A stretch of DNA of 8,834 bases from Rs1 sp036960485 (GCA_036960485.1 JBALXS010000166.1:1-8834), one strand, 5' to 3'; shown: positions 1-7,938, counted from the first letter of the stretch. The notes: a model not told the origin generated them from the sequence alone. Translations and numbers: made by a program.

Positions 1-1
1 T

Positions 2-358
2 GAGTTTTCAGGTGGCCAGCGCCAGCGAATTGGTATCGCAAGAGCATTAGCGATGTCACCTAAGCTACTGATAGCTGATGAAGCCGTTTCCGCTTTAGAT
101 GTGTCTGTGCAAGCTCAAGTACTTGAGCTATTGGATGAGATCAAGCATAAAATGGATTTAGCAATGTTGTTTGTTACGCATGATTTAAGAGTAGCAGCAC
201 AAGTATGTGACAATATTGCAGTAATGAAGTTGGGTGAAGTGGTCGAATACGGGCCTACTTATGATGTATTCCATAACCCGCAACATGCATATACTAAAAG
301 TTTGTTAGATGCTGTTCCAGGTAAAGCTTGGCAAGTGCCTGATTTAACGGATAGTTAA
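2..358 (+). CDS. ABC transporter ATP-binding protein, oligopeptide/dipeptide/glutathione type (3' fragment)
   Basis: The 5' part lies outside the window; the visible 118 residues are the C-terminal part of an ABC nucleotide-binding domain. Read from position 2, the frame opens with the ABC signature FSGGQRQR, followed by a Walker B segment LLIADEA with its catalytic glutamate, the D-loop SALD and the H-loop histidine in FVTHD. The stretch DEAVSALDVSVQAQV and the tail HNPQHAYTKSLL (the C-terminal oligopeptide-transporter extension) are typical of the Opp/Dpp/GsiA/YejF group. The family hydrolyses ATP at the inner face of the cytoplasmic membrane to drive uptake of peptides or related solutes through a two-permease channel with a periplasmic binding protein. 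DEA in place of the commoner DEP resembles the C-terminal half of fused, two-domain ATPases such as GsiA, so the gene may encode such a fusion; the missing 5' part would decide this. Partner permease genes, if present, lie to the left. The exact substrate cannot be told. Confidence 0.93.
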   Translation, partial: EFSGGQRQRIGIARALAMSPKLLIADEAVSALDVSVQAQVLELLDEIKHKMDLAMLFVTHDLRVAAQVCDNIAVMKLGEVVEYGPTYDVFHNPQHAYTKSLLDAVPGKAWQVPDLTDS

Positions 359-370
359 TCTTAGTTATGA

Positions 371-390
371 GCCCTTTAAAGAAAAAGGGC
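371..390 (+). terminator. Hairpin between convergent genes, probable (weak) terminator
   Basis: GCCCTTT (371-377) pairs perfectly with AAAGGGC (384-390) around a 6-nt loop, 12 bases after the stop codon of the ABC ATPase gene. The GC-rich base of the stem and the position suit a transcription terminator. The following sequence TTGAAAATAT has only a poor U-tract, so Rho-independent termination is uncertain. As a palindrome it could also serve the minus-strand acetyltransferase transcript. Confidence 0.45.
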
Positions 391-402
391 TTGAAAATAT
401 AC

Positions 403-441
403 AGCACATAGCAACTAAAGATTCTTTAGCTGGTATGTGCT
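403..441. repeat. 39-nt imperfect inverted repeat in convergent gap
   Basis: AGCACATA (403-410) pairs with TATGTGCT (434-441), CA (412-413) with TG (431-432), and CTAAAG (415-420) with CTTTAG (424-429). The result is 16 base pairs with two single mismatches and an ATT loop. It lies 20 bases past the end of the minus-strand acetyltransferase gene. Read on the minus strand it is followed by TGTATATTTTC, so it may be that gene's terminator. It could also be a dispersed palindromic repeat or a transcript-stabilising hairpin; one copy cannot tell. Confidence 0.6.
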
Positions 442-460
442 AATAACTAAAAGTCTTAAG

Positions 461-1024
461 TTATTTATTTACAGTAATTCCTCTATCAATTTTTGCATCA
501 AACTCATTTTTGGTGATACGAAAAAAAGGCAGCTTGGTATCATAAGCTACCACCTCACCCTCTCTTTTCAGTCCCGCGCGTAACAAAGATTTAATCGAAG
601 CAATATTTTCTGCATCGGCAACAGCGGTGACTTGTTCTAATTGTAGTTCTAGAAAAGCATATTCAATTAGTCTGCTAGCCGCTTCCGCTGCAATACCTTG
701 TCCCCAAAAATCAGGTTTAATCCAGTAGCCTGTTTCAACATAATTACTTGCTTGTTCAGTGGGCATCGGTTTTAAAAGGCACATGCCAACACAAATTTGA
801 CTGTGGTTATAGATAAGCCAAAAGCCTTGGCCATTGTTATTGTTGATGCGATGAAATCTTTCTAAACCAGCAAGAGCCTCTGCATCGCTCAGTGCATGGC
901 CTGTGATATAGCGCTGTACCCTTGCATCTTGCATCATTTCTACTAAATGCGCATTTGAAGCGGAGCTATCTTCAATAGCGATCAACTGAAATCTGTTGGT
1001 ATGTAACGTTGGGTTAATGGTCAT
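461..1024 (-). CDS. GNAT family N-acetyltransferase, RimJ/RimL-like (Acetyltransf_3)
   Basis: This 187-residue protein has the full length usual for the family and would transfer an acetyl group from acetyl-CoA to an amine, in the cytoplasm. The N-terminus LHTNRFQLIAI (about residues 7-17) matches the opening strand of the RimJ/RimL branch. The core acetyl-CoA site is visible as ETGYWIKPDFWGQGIA (about 97-112), whose WGQGIA provides the pyrophosphate-binding turn in place of canonical RxxGxG/A. The segment ENIASIKSLLRAGLKREG (139-156) is the conserved late helix-turn of these enzymes. The start is supported by GGGGA a few bases upstream on the minus strand. The gene lies 109 bp downstream of batD in the same direction, so read-through from batD is possible. 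Many paralogues of this branch act on small molecules or free amino acids rather than ribosomal proteins, so the substrate is unknown. The family assignment is firm; the specific role is not. Confidence 0.92.
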   Translation of the reverse strand: MTINPTLHTNRFQLIAIEDSSASNAHLVEMMQDARVQRYITGHALSDAEALAGLERFHRINNNNGQGFWLIYNHSQICVGMCLLKPMPTEQASNYVETGYWIKPDFWGQGIAAEAASRLIEYAFLELQLEQVTAVADAENIASIKSLLRAGLKREGEVVAYDTKLPFFRITKNEFDAKIDRGITVNK

Positions 1025-1110
1025 GATTTCCCCGCTTATTAAAGATTGCTTTTATTAGTAGCTCGAAAAAGTACAGTAAATATGCATCTAAGTCAGAGTA
1101 ATGTTTCACT

Positions 1111-1139
1111 AAAAATTAGCTTCAATGTCGTCATTAGCT
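1111..1139 (-). terminator. Possible weak terminator at the end of batD
   Basis: On the minus strand AGCTAATG (1132-1139, containing the batD stop codon) can pair with CATT and AGCT (1124-1127 and 1118-1121) across a 2-nt bulge. The loop is 4 nt, and five U residues (1111-1115) follow after AA. The stem is short and poor in GC, so this is tentative. If real, it would partly separate batD from the acetyltransferase gene. Confidence 0.25.
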
Positions 1140-2858
1140 CGCTCTGATGCTGGTTAGCAAAGTGAATAAGCTTTTACCCTGCCATTGCTCGTTTTGTTGA
1201 GCTTCTAGTAATTCCTGCATTTCAGCGAGTAATACGTTGAGGGATGAACTGTTAGCGCATTGTGCAACTTCAGCAATGCTTTGGATATGTTGTTCAAACC
1301 AGAAATGATTTGACCATTCAAGCAAATGGCGCTCAGCAGTTAGTAAGTCGTTGTTTATACATGACCTGCCTAGTGCCTGGAAAGTATTTAACTCCGCCTT
1401 AGCGTTGAACTGAGGCTGCTCAGGTGGGGCTGGTGCAATAGCCGATTTACTTTGATGCTGTTGAGTTTCAGATGCATGCAAATCGTGGTTAACACCCGGA
1501 ATACTCAAATCGTCATCAAGTGTATCGTGGTGCTCCGAATTTTCAGTTGCGCGTTCTTTAAGACGTTTGATTTTGCGCAAATTAAACGCCCATCCTAAGG
1601 AGCTAAGCACAGATAACGTTATTAATGCCCAGAGTAGCCAATTAACATCAGTTTGGATGACATTAATAGCGCCTTCTTTCGAAGCTTCAGCTTGGTTCTG
1701 CGCTATTTCACGCTCGATTGAGGCTACGCCATTTTGATCGGGGAGTACTTGTAGTATCTGTTTGCTAATGCTGGCAATTTGTTGGCTATCTTGCTTTACA
1801 TCCCACCAATAAATTTGTATTGCTGGAAAAGTAAGCTCGCCGCGTTCTAGTAGCTGAATTTGTTGACGCTCGATTCTGGTGCCTTGTATGCCTTGTTTAT
1901 TTATTTTATCGGTTAAAGAGATTTGGTTCTCTTGAATGTTAATGATTTCAGGGTTCTGGGTGATTATCTGCGGTAAGTTAACGGCGGCAATGCCTTGTAC
2001 GCTCATTTTAATTTCACGAGAGATCACATCACCCACTTGTAGTGAGGTGTTTTTAGTCCAAGTTTCTGTGATGGTTACACTGGAAGCGGGTAGCCAGTAT
2101 TGGGCGTTGTCAAAATCTTGCCTAGTTCGAACGTTAATTTCTAAATTATTGGCCCGAGCTTGCATGCTTAAACTATCTTCTTGTGCACCATCAAATACCG
2201 AGCCTTCAATGATAAATCTACCCATTTCAGTGGGAAAGATGGCATAACGACGCTCAATAACTTGGTAGGTTTTATTGCGGATTTCAACTGTTTGTACTTC
2301 ACTTTCTTCTAATAGCTGAATTTTACTCTTAGCCAGCTTTGGTGGGCTAATAGTGAAACCTGAGGCTAGAGGTTGGTCTGAATAGATATTTAAAGTATAT
2401 AAAATGAGACCATTTTCATAAGCAAATTCTTTCTCTATTTGCGCATCTAGTATGACAGGCATGTCACTAACAGGTAGAAAGCGAGTTGGGCTAGTGCTTT
2501 TCACGAAAATGCTAAATTTTTCACTAATATCTTGGTTGTACTGTAAGCTTGGAATATCAACGTAACCCGATTTACGGGCACGTAACTGAATTTCCCAGCG
2601 CACTATGCTTGATCTTTTTCCTTCAGCGTAGCTGTTTATGATCATTTTTTTCTGATCAAGGATTAAAAATTGGCCTTGTAGTGAGCTAATGTCTAATGGA
2701 GCATCGATAGGATTGGTGGTTTCCACCTTTAAGGTTATATTATCTCTAGGGGAGTACTGGGTTCTATTGGTGCTAACTTGTAATTGGGCGTTTAATTGCA
2801 TCGGAATCAGTAACAATATTAAAAATCCGACTAAAGTTTCGAAAAATGGTTTATGCAT
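1134..2858 (-). CDS. batD: BatD family protein (membrane-anchored, periplasmic 'oxygen tolerance' protein)
   Basis: The 574-residue product has BatD architecture. A signal peptide spans residues 1-24 (hydrophobic run FLILLLIP, cleavage probably at LNA-Q). A long beta-rich periplasmic region follows to about residue 400, starting with LQVSTNRTQYSPRDNITLKV, the usual opening of the family. One membrane helix sits at about 407-426 (NWLLWALITLSVLSSLGWAF), with the basic stop-transfer run RKIKRLKER after it. A low-complexity acidic/proline linker (about 435-480) leads to a helical cytoplasmic C-terminal domain containing ERHLLEWSNHFW and EMQELLEAQ. BatD homologues are usually encoded with a MoxR AAA+ ATPase, a DUF58 protein and von Willebrand factor A proteins BatA/BatB, and are thought to help membrane-protein assembly or stress tolerance; the exact biochemical role is unresolved. 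Here none of those partners adjoins: the upstream neighbour is divergent. The start is chosen for the signal peptide; no good Shine-Dalgarno sequence precedes it. Family call good, symbol by homology. Confidence 0.85.
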   Translation of the reverse strand: MHKPFFETLVGFLILLLIPMQLNAQLQVSTNRTQYSPRDNITLKVETTNPIDAPLDISSLQGQFLILDQKKMIINSYAEGKRSSIVRWEIQLRARKSGYVDIPSLQYNQDISEKFSIFVKSTSPTRFLPVSDMPVILDAQIEKEFAYENGLILYTLNIYSDQPLASGFTISPPKLAKSKIQLLEESEVQTVEIRNKTYQVIERRYAIFPTEMGRFIIEGSVFDGAQEDSLSMQARANNLEINVRTRQDFDNAQYWLPASSVTITETWTKNTSLQVGDVISREIKMSVQGIAAVNLPQIITQNPEIINIQENQISLTDKINKQGIQGTRIERQQIQLLERGELTFPAIQIYWWDVKQDSQQIASISKQILQVLPDQNGVASIEREIAQNQAEASKEGAINVIQTDVNWLLWALITLSVLSSLGWAFNLRKIKRLKERATENSEHHDTLDDDLSIPGVNHDLHASETQQHQSKSAIAPAPPEQPQFNAKAELNTFQALGRSCINNDLLTAERHLLEWSNHFWFEQHIQSIAEVAQCANSSSLNVLLAEMQELLEAQQNEQWQGKSLFTLLTSIRAS

Positions 2859-2917
2859 GGTTAAGTTCGCAATAATTGAGCCGTGGCTATTGGCTGGATA
2901 AAAGTAATATGTTATGA

Positions 2918-2946
2918 ATTATCATTGAAGATAAGAGATAGTGCAA
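2918..2946 (-). promoter_or_regulatory. Candidate sigma-70 promoter for batD
   Basis: On the minus strand TTGCAC (2941-2946, 3 of 6 matches to TTGACA) and GATAAT (2918-2923, 5 of 6 matches to TATAAT) are separated by exactly 17 bp. This would give a leader of roughly 50 nt before the batD start. It rests on by-eye matching only, in AT-rich sequence where chance matches are common. Confidence 0.3.
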
Positions 2947-2971
2947 TCATCCGTGCAAATAATTAAAATAT

Positions 2972-2980
2972 TGATATAAA
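2972..2980 (+). promoter_or_regulatory. Candidate extended -10 promoter for the glutamate dehydrogenase gene
   Basis: TGA followed by TATAAA (2975-2980) forms an extended -10 element (TGn plus 5 of 6 matches). The -35 position 17 bp upstream (CGTGCA, 2952-2957) matches only 3 of 6. Transcription would start near 2987, giving a leader of about 93 nt. A second -10-like box, TATACT (3027-3032), lies nearer the gene but lacks a recognisable -35 at normal spacing. Confidence 0.3.
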
Positions 2981-3009
2981 GAACAAAAAGAACTACAACA
3001 GAAAAGGTT

Positions 3010-3026
3010 GACTAGTTATTCTAGTC
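3010..3026. repeat. Perfect 6-bp inverted repeat upstream of glutamate dehydrogenase gene
   Basis: GACTAG (3010-3015) and CTAGTC (3021-3026) are perfect inverted arms around TTATT. The dyad sits 54 bp before the preferred start codon and directly abuts the -10-like TATACT at 3027-3032. Its 17-bp size and location suit a regulator-binding operator, but no regulator can be named; chance or a small leader hairpin remain possible. Confidence 0.4.
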
Positions 3027-3064
3027 TATACTTACCTTACGAAAAACAATGCAATATAAAAACC

Positions 3065-3069
3065 AAGGA
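3065..3069 (+). promoter_or_regulatory. Ribosome binding site that decides the glutamate dehydrogenase start
   Basis: AAGGA lies 10 bases before the ATG at 3080. This favours that ATG over the in-frame TTG at 3008, in front of which AAAAGG abuts the codon too closely to work well. Confidence 0.7.
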
Positions 3070-3079
3070 TTCGCAGACG

Positions 3080-6000
3080 ATGTCAACAGAAATCGGAACA
3101 ATTAAGGCTTCACTGTTAAAAGAGCTAAACGAAGAGTTAGACAATAAGTTAACAGTCACAAAAGCCCAAGCTGTTAAGCAATTCGCTCAAGGATATTACG
3201 CCGCTGCATCAGAATTAGATCTTGAAACGTGGCGATTAGACGATTTGTACGGTGCCACTTTAGAAAGCTGGCAGTTTATTCAAAATTATCAGGGCGAAGC
3301 GCCCGCTGTTAAAGTCTATAACCCGCGCTATGAAGAGAACGGTTGGCAATCAACGCATACATTTATTGAAATTTTACAAACAGACAAGCCATTCTTAGTT
3401 GACTCGCTGAGAATGGAGTTAAACAGACGTAACTTAACTATCCACGCCATAAATAACACCGTATTAACGACTTCCAGAGATGAGTCGGGAAAGCTTAAGA
3501 AGTTGCTTGCGGGCAAGTCAAAAGTGACAGGTAGCGCCAGAGAATCATTTATTGCTGTGGAAATTGACCGCCATTCTGATGCCGCGCAATTAGAAGATTT
3601 AAGAGCCACCATTACAGAAATATTAAATGAAGTCATCGCGGTTGTTGAAGATTTTCCGATAATGGTTAAACACTGCGAATCAGCAATTAAAAGCTTTGAC
3701 GTTCCAATAGCGAAAATATCCGCTGCTGATAAAGCGGAGACGAAAGAGTTTTTAGTGTGGCTAAAAGATCATTTTACCTTCTTAGGCTTTGATGAATACA
3801 AAGTAGTGACTAAAGCTGGCAAAACAGAGCTGATCGCAGTAGAGAATTCGCAGCTAGGTTTATTGAAGCAAGGCGGTGATGAATATTGCCGGACGAAACT
3901 GTTTCATGATATTACCGAAGATGTTGCTCCAGATGAATCTGATTTTGTTACGTTTACCAAGGCAATGGTTAAATCACGTATTCATCGCCCATCATATCCT
4001 GATTATATTAGTATTAAACAGTTTGATAAAGCGGGTAAATGGATTGGAGAGCTACGCTTCTTAGGCCAATATACCTCAGCTGTTTACAATAAAAGCTCTG
4101 CGTTAATTCCTATTGTTAGACGCAAAGTTGAATCGGTAATGCAGAGATCTGAATTACCCGATGGCGGTCATAACTGGAAAGAATTGTTTCAGATTCTTGA
4201 AATACACCCGCGTGATGAGCTGTTTTTAACAGGCGCTGATGAATTGTTTGAAATGGCGATGGGAATCTTACAGATTCATGAGCGTCGTCAAATTCGAATC
4301 TTTATCCGTAAAGATAAAAGTGCGCATTTTTTCTCTTGCTTGGTTTATGCGCCGCGCGATGTCTACAGCACTGAGTTCCGCATTAAAGTTGAGAACATCT
4401 TAAAAGAAACTTTGGGTTGTGACTTGTCAGATTTTCACACCTACTTTTCTGAGTCAATATTGGCTAGAACCCAGTTCACATTGCGTAATTCGCAAGGTCA
4501 CGTCAGCGCTAACACTGATCTTAAATCGATTGAAAAACTGGTTCGTCAAGCGTCACGCAGCTGGCATGACGAGTTGAGAATTTCTTTAATCGAGAAATTA
4601 GGTGAGGAAAAAGGACTAAGCTTATTCAACAAGTTAGGTGTTAACTTCCCTGCAGGTTACTCTGATATGTTTACGCCGCGCACTGGTGTTGCCGATATGG
4701 GTTACATGGCAGAGCTAACAGCGGAAGCGCCGTTATCATTAAGTTTTTACCGCCAATTAGAGAATGAAGGCAACGAGCTTAACCTTACGTTGTATAACTT
4801 TAAAGATCCATTACCTTTATCCGATGTTCTGCCAGTGCTAGAGCACTTAGGATTACGCGTAATAGATGAGCATCCGTACCAAATTAAATCAGGCAACGAC
4901 GTTGTTTGGTTGCATGACTTTAACTTAGTCTATACCGGTTCTGATAAGGTTGTGGTTAAAGAGCATCGCCTTTCTTTCCAAGAAGCGTATTTAGCTATTT
5001 GGAATAAGAGAGCATCATCTGATAACTTTAATAGATTAATTTTGGGCGCAAAACTAGGTTGGCGCGATGTAGTACTGCTTCGTGCATATGCTGCATACAT
5101 GAAGCAAATACGCTTCCCTATTAGTACTGATGCAATCATCGCCACGTTGAATCAACACACCGATATTGCTAAGCAGTTAGTTGCCTTATTTCATGCCTAT
5201 TTTGATCCTAAAAAATCATCTGATGCCGCCGCTCAAAAGATAGAAGCAAAGCTGATCGCTAGCTTTGATGGCGTATCAAGCTTGACAGACGATAGAGTAC
5301 TTAGACAGTATCTAGCGCTAATTAAGGGCACAGTACGTACTAACTTCTTCCAAAAGGATGCTAGTGGTGCGATTAAGACTTATGTTAGTTTTAAGTTAAC
5401 GCCGCAAAGTATTCCTGGTATCCCACTGCCTGCACCGCTTTTCGAGATATTTGTATTTTCTCCTCGTGTTCAAGGTGTGCATTTACGTGGTGGTAAGGTT
5501 GCTCGTGGAGGTTTACGTTGGTCTGATCGTGCAGAGGATTTCAGAACAGAAGTACTTGGCTTAGTAAAAGCGCAGCAGGTTAAAAACGCTGTCATAGTAC
5601 CTGTTGGCGCCAAAGGCGGATTTGTTCCTCAAATGATGAATGAAAACATGTCTAGAGAAGAGTTTTTAGCTGAAGGCATCGCCTGCTATAAAATCTTTAT
5701 CAGCGCTTTGCTAGATATCACTGATAACTTAGTTGACGGTAGTTTAACACCGCCTACTGATGTCGTACGCCGTGATGAAGATGATCCGTATTTGGTAGTT
5801 GCCGCTGATAAAGGCACTGCAACATTCTCTGATATTGCCAATGGTATTTCTGATGAATACAATTTTTGGCTAGGTGATGCGTTTGCCTCAGGTGGTAGCG
5901 TAGGTTATGACCATAAAGGTATGGGCATTACTGCAAAAGGCGCTTGGGTTTCTGTTGAACGTCATTTCCGTGAAATGGGAGTTAATACTGCAAAAGATGA

Positions 6001-7909
6001 GTTTACCGTTATCGGTATCGGCGACATGGCTGGAGATGTGTTCGGTAATGGTATGTTGTTATCAGATAAAATTTGCCTGTTAAGTGCCTTTAACCATATG
6101 CATATCTTCATCGATCCGAACCCAGATGCTGCTAAAACTTTTGTTGAGCGCCAGCGATTGTTTGATCTGCCGCGTTCTAGCTGGTCAGATTATGATAAAA
6201 CGTTGATTTCAAAAGGAGGCGGGTTATTTGAGCGTAGTGCTAAATCAATCAAGCTAACACCTGAAATGAAAACAATGCTCGGGGTTAAAAACGCCAGCAT
6301 GACGCCAACTGATTTAATTAATGCGCTGCTTAAAGCTGAAATTGATTTACTTTGGAATGGCGGTATCGGCACTTACATTAAAGCTTCTAGCGAGTCTCAT
6401 GAAGAAGTGGGCGATAAAGCGAATGATGTACTGCGTGTTAATGGCAATGACTTGCGCTGTAAAGTGATAGGCGAGGGCGGTAACTTAGGTACTACCCAGT
6501 TAGGACGTGTCGAATACTGCTTAAATGGCGGCCGTTCAAACACTGACTTTATCGATAATGCTGCTGGTGTAGATTGCTCGGATCACGAAGTTAACATCAA
6601 AATTTTACTGAAAGGTATAATGGATGATGGTGATCTAACGCAAAAGCAACGTAATAACTTGTTGGAATCGATGACTGACGAAGTGGGAGAGCTAGTGCTT
6701 GCCAATAACTATCGTCAAGTGCAAGCGATTAGTTTGGCTGAGCGTCAAACAGTAAAGTCGATGACAGAGTATCGCCGTTTTGTACGCAATCTAGAAGCTC
6801 AAGGTAAGCTAAATCGTGCTTTGGAGTTTTTGCCGCTTGATGAGGTAATGACTGAACGTGCGCAAAGTGGTGATGGTTTAACAAGGCCTGAGTTGTCAAT
6901 ATTGATCTCTTATGCTAAAGCAGATCTTAAAGAATCGTTATTGCTAACCTCAGTGCCTGATGATGCTTATGTCTCACGCGAGCTGACCACTTCTTTCCCT
7001 GTGAAAATGGAAAAGATGTATGGCGAGCAAATGAAACAGCATCGTTTGAATCGTGAGCTAGTTGCGACACAAGTTGCCAATCATATTGTTAACTTTATGG
7101 GCATCAATTTTGTTGATCGTTTAGTGGCCTCTACTGGTGCTGACGTCGGTGTTATCGCTAGAGCCTATATCTTAGTTAGAGATATCTTCAAAGTGACCGA
7201 AACGTGGTCCAAAATTGAAGCGATGGACTATGCAATAGGCACTGAAGTACAGTTTGAATTGATGCAAGAGCTACAGCATTTAACTAGACGTGCGACACGT
7301 TGGTTTGTGCGTAATCGGGTAACAGGACTGGACTGCCAAGTAGAGTTCGATCAGTTTGCGGAGCTAATTGCTGAAGCAAATAAAGGCATGGACAAGTTCC
7401 TTATTGGAGAGCCGTTAGAGCGTTGGAAGCAAACCTTTACTAAGTACACTGATTTAGGTGTGAGCGAAGAGCTTGCAGCTGAGATTGCCAGTACTCGCGG
7501 TTTGTATTCTGTGCTGGCTATTGGTGAAATAGGCAAGAGCAGCAGCGTTCCAGTTCAGCAAGTTGCAAGGGCTTACTTCAAGGTAAGTAATAAGTTGCAA
7601 TTGGCTTGGTTCGCGCAGCAGCTGAATGCTCTGAACGTTGAAAGCCATTGGCAGGGACTTGCTAGAGAAGCATTTCGCGATGACTTGGAATGGCAGCATG
7701 GTTTAGTGCTACTTTCAGTATTGAAAGACTATAAAAATGATACTGATATCAGGGAATTGGTAGAAAGCTGGGCCGAGAAAAACCAATCGTTAACGGCGCG
7801 TTGGATAAGCGTATTGGACGAGTTGCGTATAGCTGAGCGCCAAGATTATGCAATGTATATTGTAGCGGGTAAAGAGCTCGTTGATCTGGCTAAAAATACT
7901 AGCGAATAA
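3080..7909 (+). CDS. gdhB: NAD-specific glutamate dehydrogenase, large L_180 class
   Basis: From the ATG at 3080 the product has 1609 residues, matching the roughly 1600-1620 usual for this class. It catalyses oxidative deamination of L-glutamate to 2-oxoglutarate and ammonium with NAD+, feeding amino-acid carbon into the TCA cycle; it is cytoplasmic. The N-terminal half (about 1-690) carries the class-specific regulatory ACT-like regions, including KPFLVDSLRMELNRR (near 100-115). The catalytic region follows: GGLRWSDRAEDFRTEV (near 810-825), PVGAKGG (841-847) with K845 as the likely catalytic lysine, a dinucleotide-binding segment GIGDMAGDVFGNG (979-991), GEGGNLG (1131-1137) and NGGRSNTDFIDNAAG (about 1149-1163). 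A long helical C-terminal domain ends the protein. The frame is intact and every motif I looked for is present. Characterised relatives (Pseudomonas aeruginosa GdhB) are allosterically controlled, with arginine as an activator; this is family knowledge, not seen here. The gene is probably monocistronic: divergent from batD and followed by a strong terminator. Confidence 0.97.
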   Translation: MSTEIGTIKASLLKELNEELDNKLTVTKAQAVKQFAQGYYAAASELDLETWRLDDLYGATLESWQFIQNYQGEAPAVKVYNPRYEENGWQSTHTFIEILQTDKPFLVDSLRMELNRRNLTIHAINNTVLTTSRDESGKLKKLLAGKSKVTGSARESFIAVEIDRHSDAAQLEDLRATITEILNEVIAVVEDFPIMVKHCESAIKSFDVPIAKISAADKAETKEFLVWLKDHFTFLGFDEYKVVTKAGKTELIAVENSQLGLLKQGGDEYCRTKLFHDITEDVAPDESDFVTFTKAMVKSRIHRPSYPDYISIKQFDKAGKWIGELRFLGQYTSAVYNKSSALIPIVRRKVESVMQRSELPDGGHNWKELFQILEIHPRDELFLTGADELFEMAMGILQIHERRQIRIFIRKDKSAHFFSCLVYAPRDVYSTEFRIKVENILKETLGCDLSDFHTYFSESILARTQFTLRNSQGHVSANTDLKSIEKLVRQASRSWHDELRISLIEKLGEEKGLSLFNKLGVNFPAGYSDMFTPRTGVADMGYMAELTAEAPLSLSFYRQLENEGNELNLTLYNFKDPLPLSDVLPVLEHLGLRVIDEHPYQIKSGNDVVWLHDFNLVYTGSDKVVVKEHRLSFQEAYLAIWNKRASSDNFNRLILGAKLGWRDVVLLRAYAAYMKQIRFPISTDAIIATLNQHTDIAKQLVALFHAYFDPKKSSDAAAQKIEAKLIASFDGVSSLTDDRVLRQYLALIKGTVRTNFFQKDASGAIKTYVSFKLTPQSIPGIPLPAPLFEIFVFSPRVQGVHLRGGKVARGGLRWSDRAEDFRTEVLGLVKAQQVKNAVIVPVGAKGGFVPQMMNENMSREEFLAEGIACYKIFISALLDITDNLVDGSLTPPTDVVRRDEDDPYLVVAADKGTATFSDIANGISDEYNFWLGDAFASGGSVGYDHKGMGITAKGAWVSVERHFREMGVNTAKDEFTVIGIGDMAGDVFGNGMLLSDKICLLSAFNHMHIFIDPNPDAAKTFVERQRLFDLPRSSWSDYDKTLISKGGGLFERSAKSIKLTPEMKTMLGVKNASMTPTDLINALLKAEIDLLWNGGIGTYIKASSESHEEVGDKANDVLRVNGNDLRCKVIGEGGNLGTTQLGRVEYCLNGGRSNTDFIDNAAGVDCSDHEVNIKILLKGIMDDGDLTQKQRNNLLESMTDEVGELVLANNYRQVQAISLAERQTVKSMTEYRRFVRNLEAQGKLNRALEFLPLDEVMTERAQSGDGLTRPELSILISYAKADLKESLLLTSVPDDAYVSRELTTSFPVKMEKMYGEQMKQHRLNRELVATQVANHIVNFMGINFVDRLVASTGADVGVIARAYILVRDIFKVTETWSKIEAMDYAIGTEVQFELMQELQHLTRRATRWFVRNRVTGLDCQVEFDQFAELIAEANKGMDKFLIGEPLERWKQTFTKYTDLGVSEELAAEIASTRGLYSVLAIGEIGKSSSVPVQQVARAYFKVSNKLQLAWFAQQLNALNVESHWQGLAREAFRDDLEWQHGLVLLSVLKDYKNDTDIRELVESWAEKNQSLTARWISVLDELRIAERQDYAMYIVAGKELVDLAKNTSE

Positions 7910-7938
7910 AAATGTATAAATAATCATTTTGTTTGTTT

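Noticed and set aside
1038..1080. Promoter-like boxes for the acetyltransferase gene on the minus strand (TTTAAT at 1038-1043; TTTACT and TAATAA at 1075-1080 and 1052-1057)
   Set aside because: TTTAAT is too close to the start codon to leave room for a leader with a ribosome binding site; the other pair matches consensus only 4 of 6 and 3 of 6. Not enough to call in AT-rich sequence.
1936..2247. Open frame on the plus strand inside the batD region
   Set aside because: It is antisense to a well-supported coding region with signal peptide and membrane helix; its translation has no recognisable domain, and no ribosome binding site is evident.
3008..3036. TTGACT at 3008-3013 as a -35 element for the dehydrogenase gene
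   Set aside because: It matches 5 of 6, but the only -10-like box (TATACT, 3027) is 13 bp away, too short; at 17 bp the sequence is CTTACC, which does not resemble a -10.
7454..7699. Minus-strand open frames inside the 3' part of the dehydrogenase gene (also 7351-7536, 6190-6372, 4930-5145 and 3328-3636)
   Set aside because: They lie antisense within an intact, conserved gene, have no domain-like composition, and are the length expected by chance.
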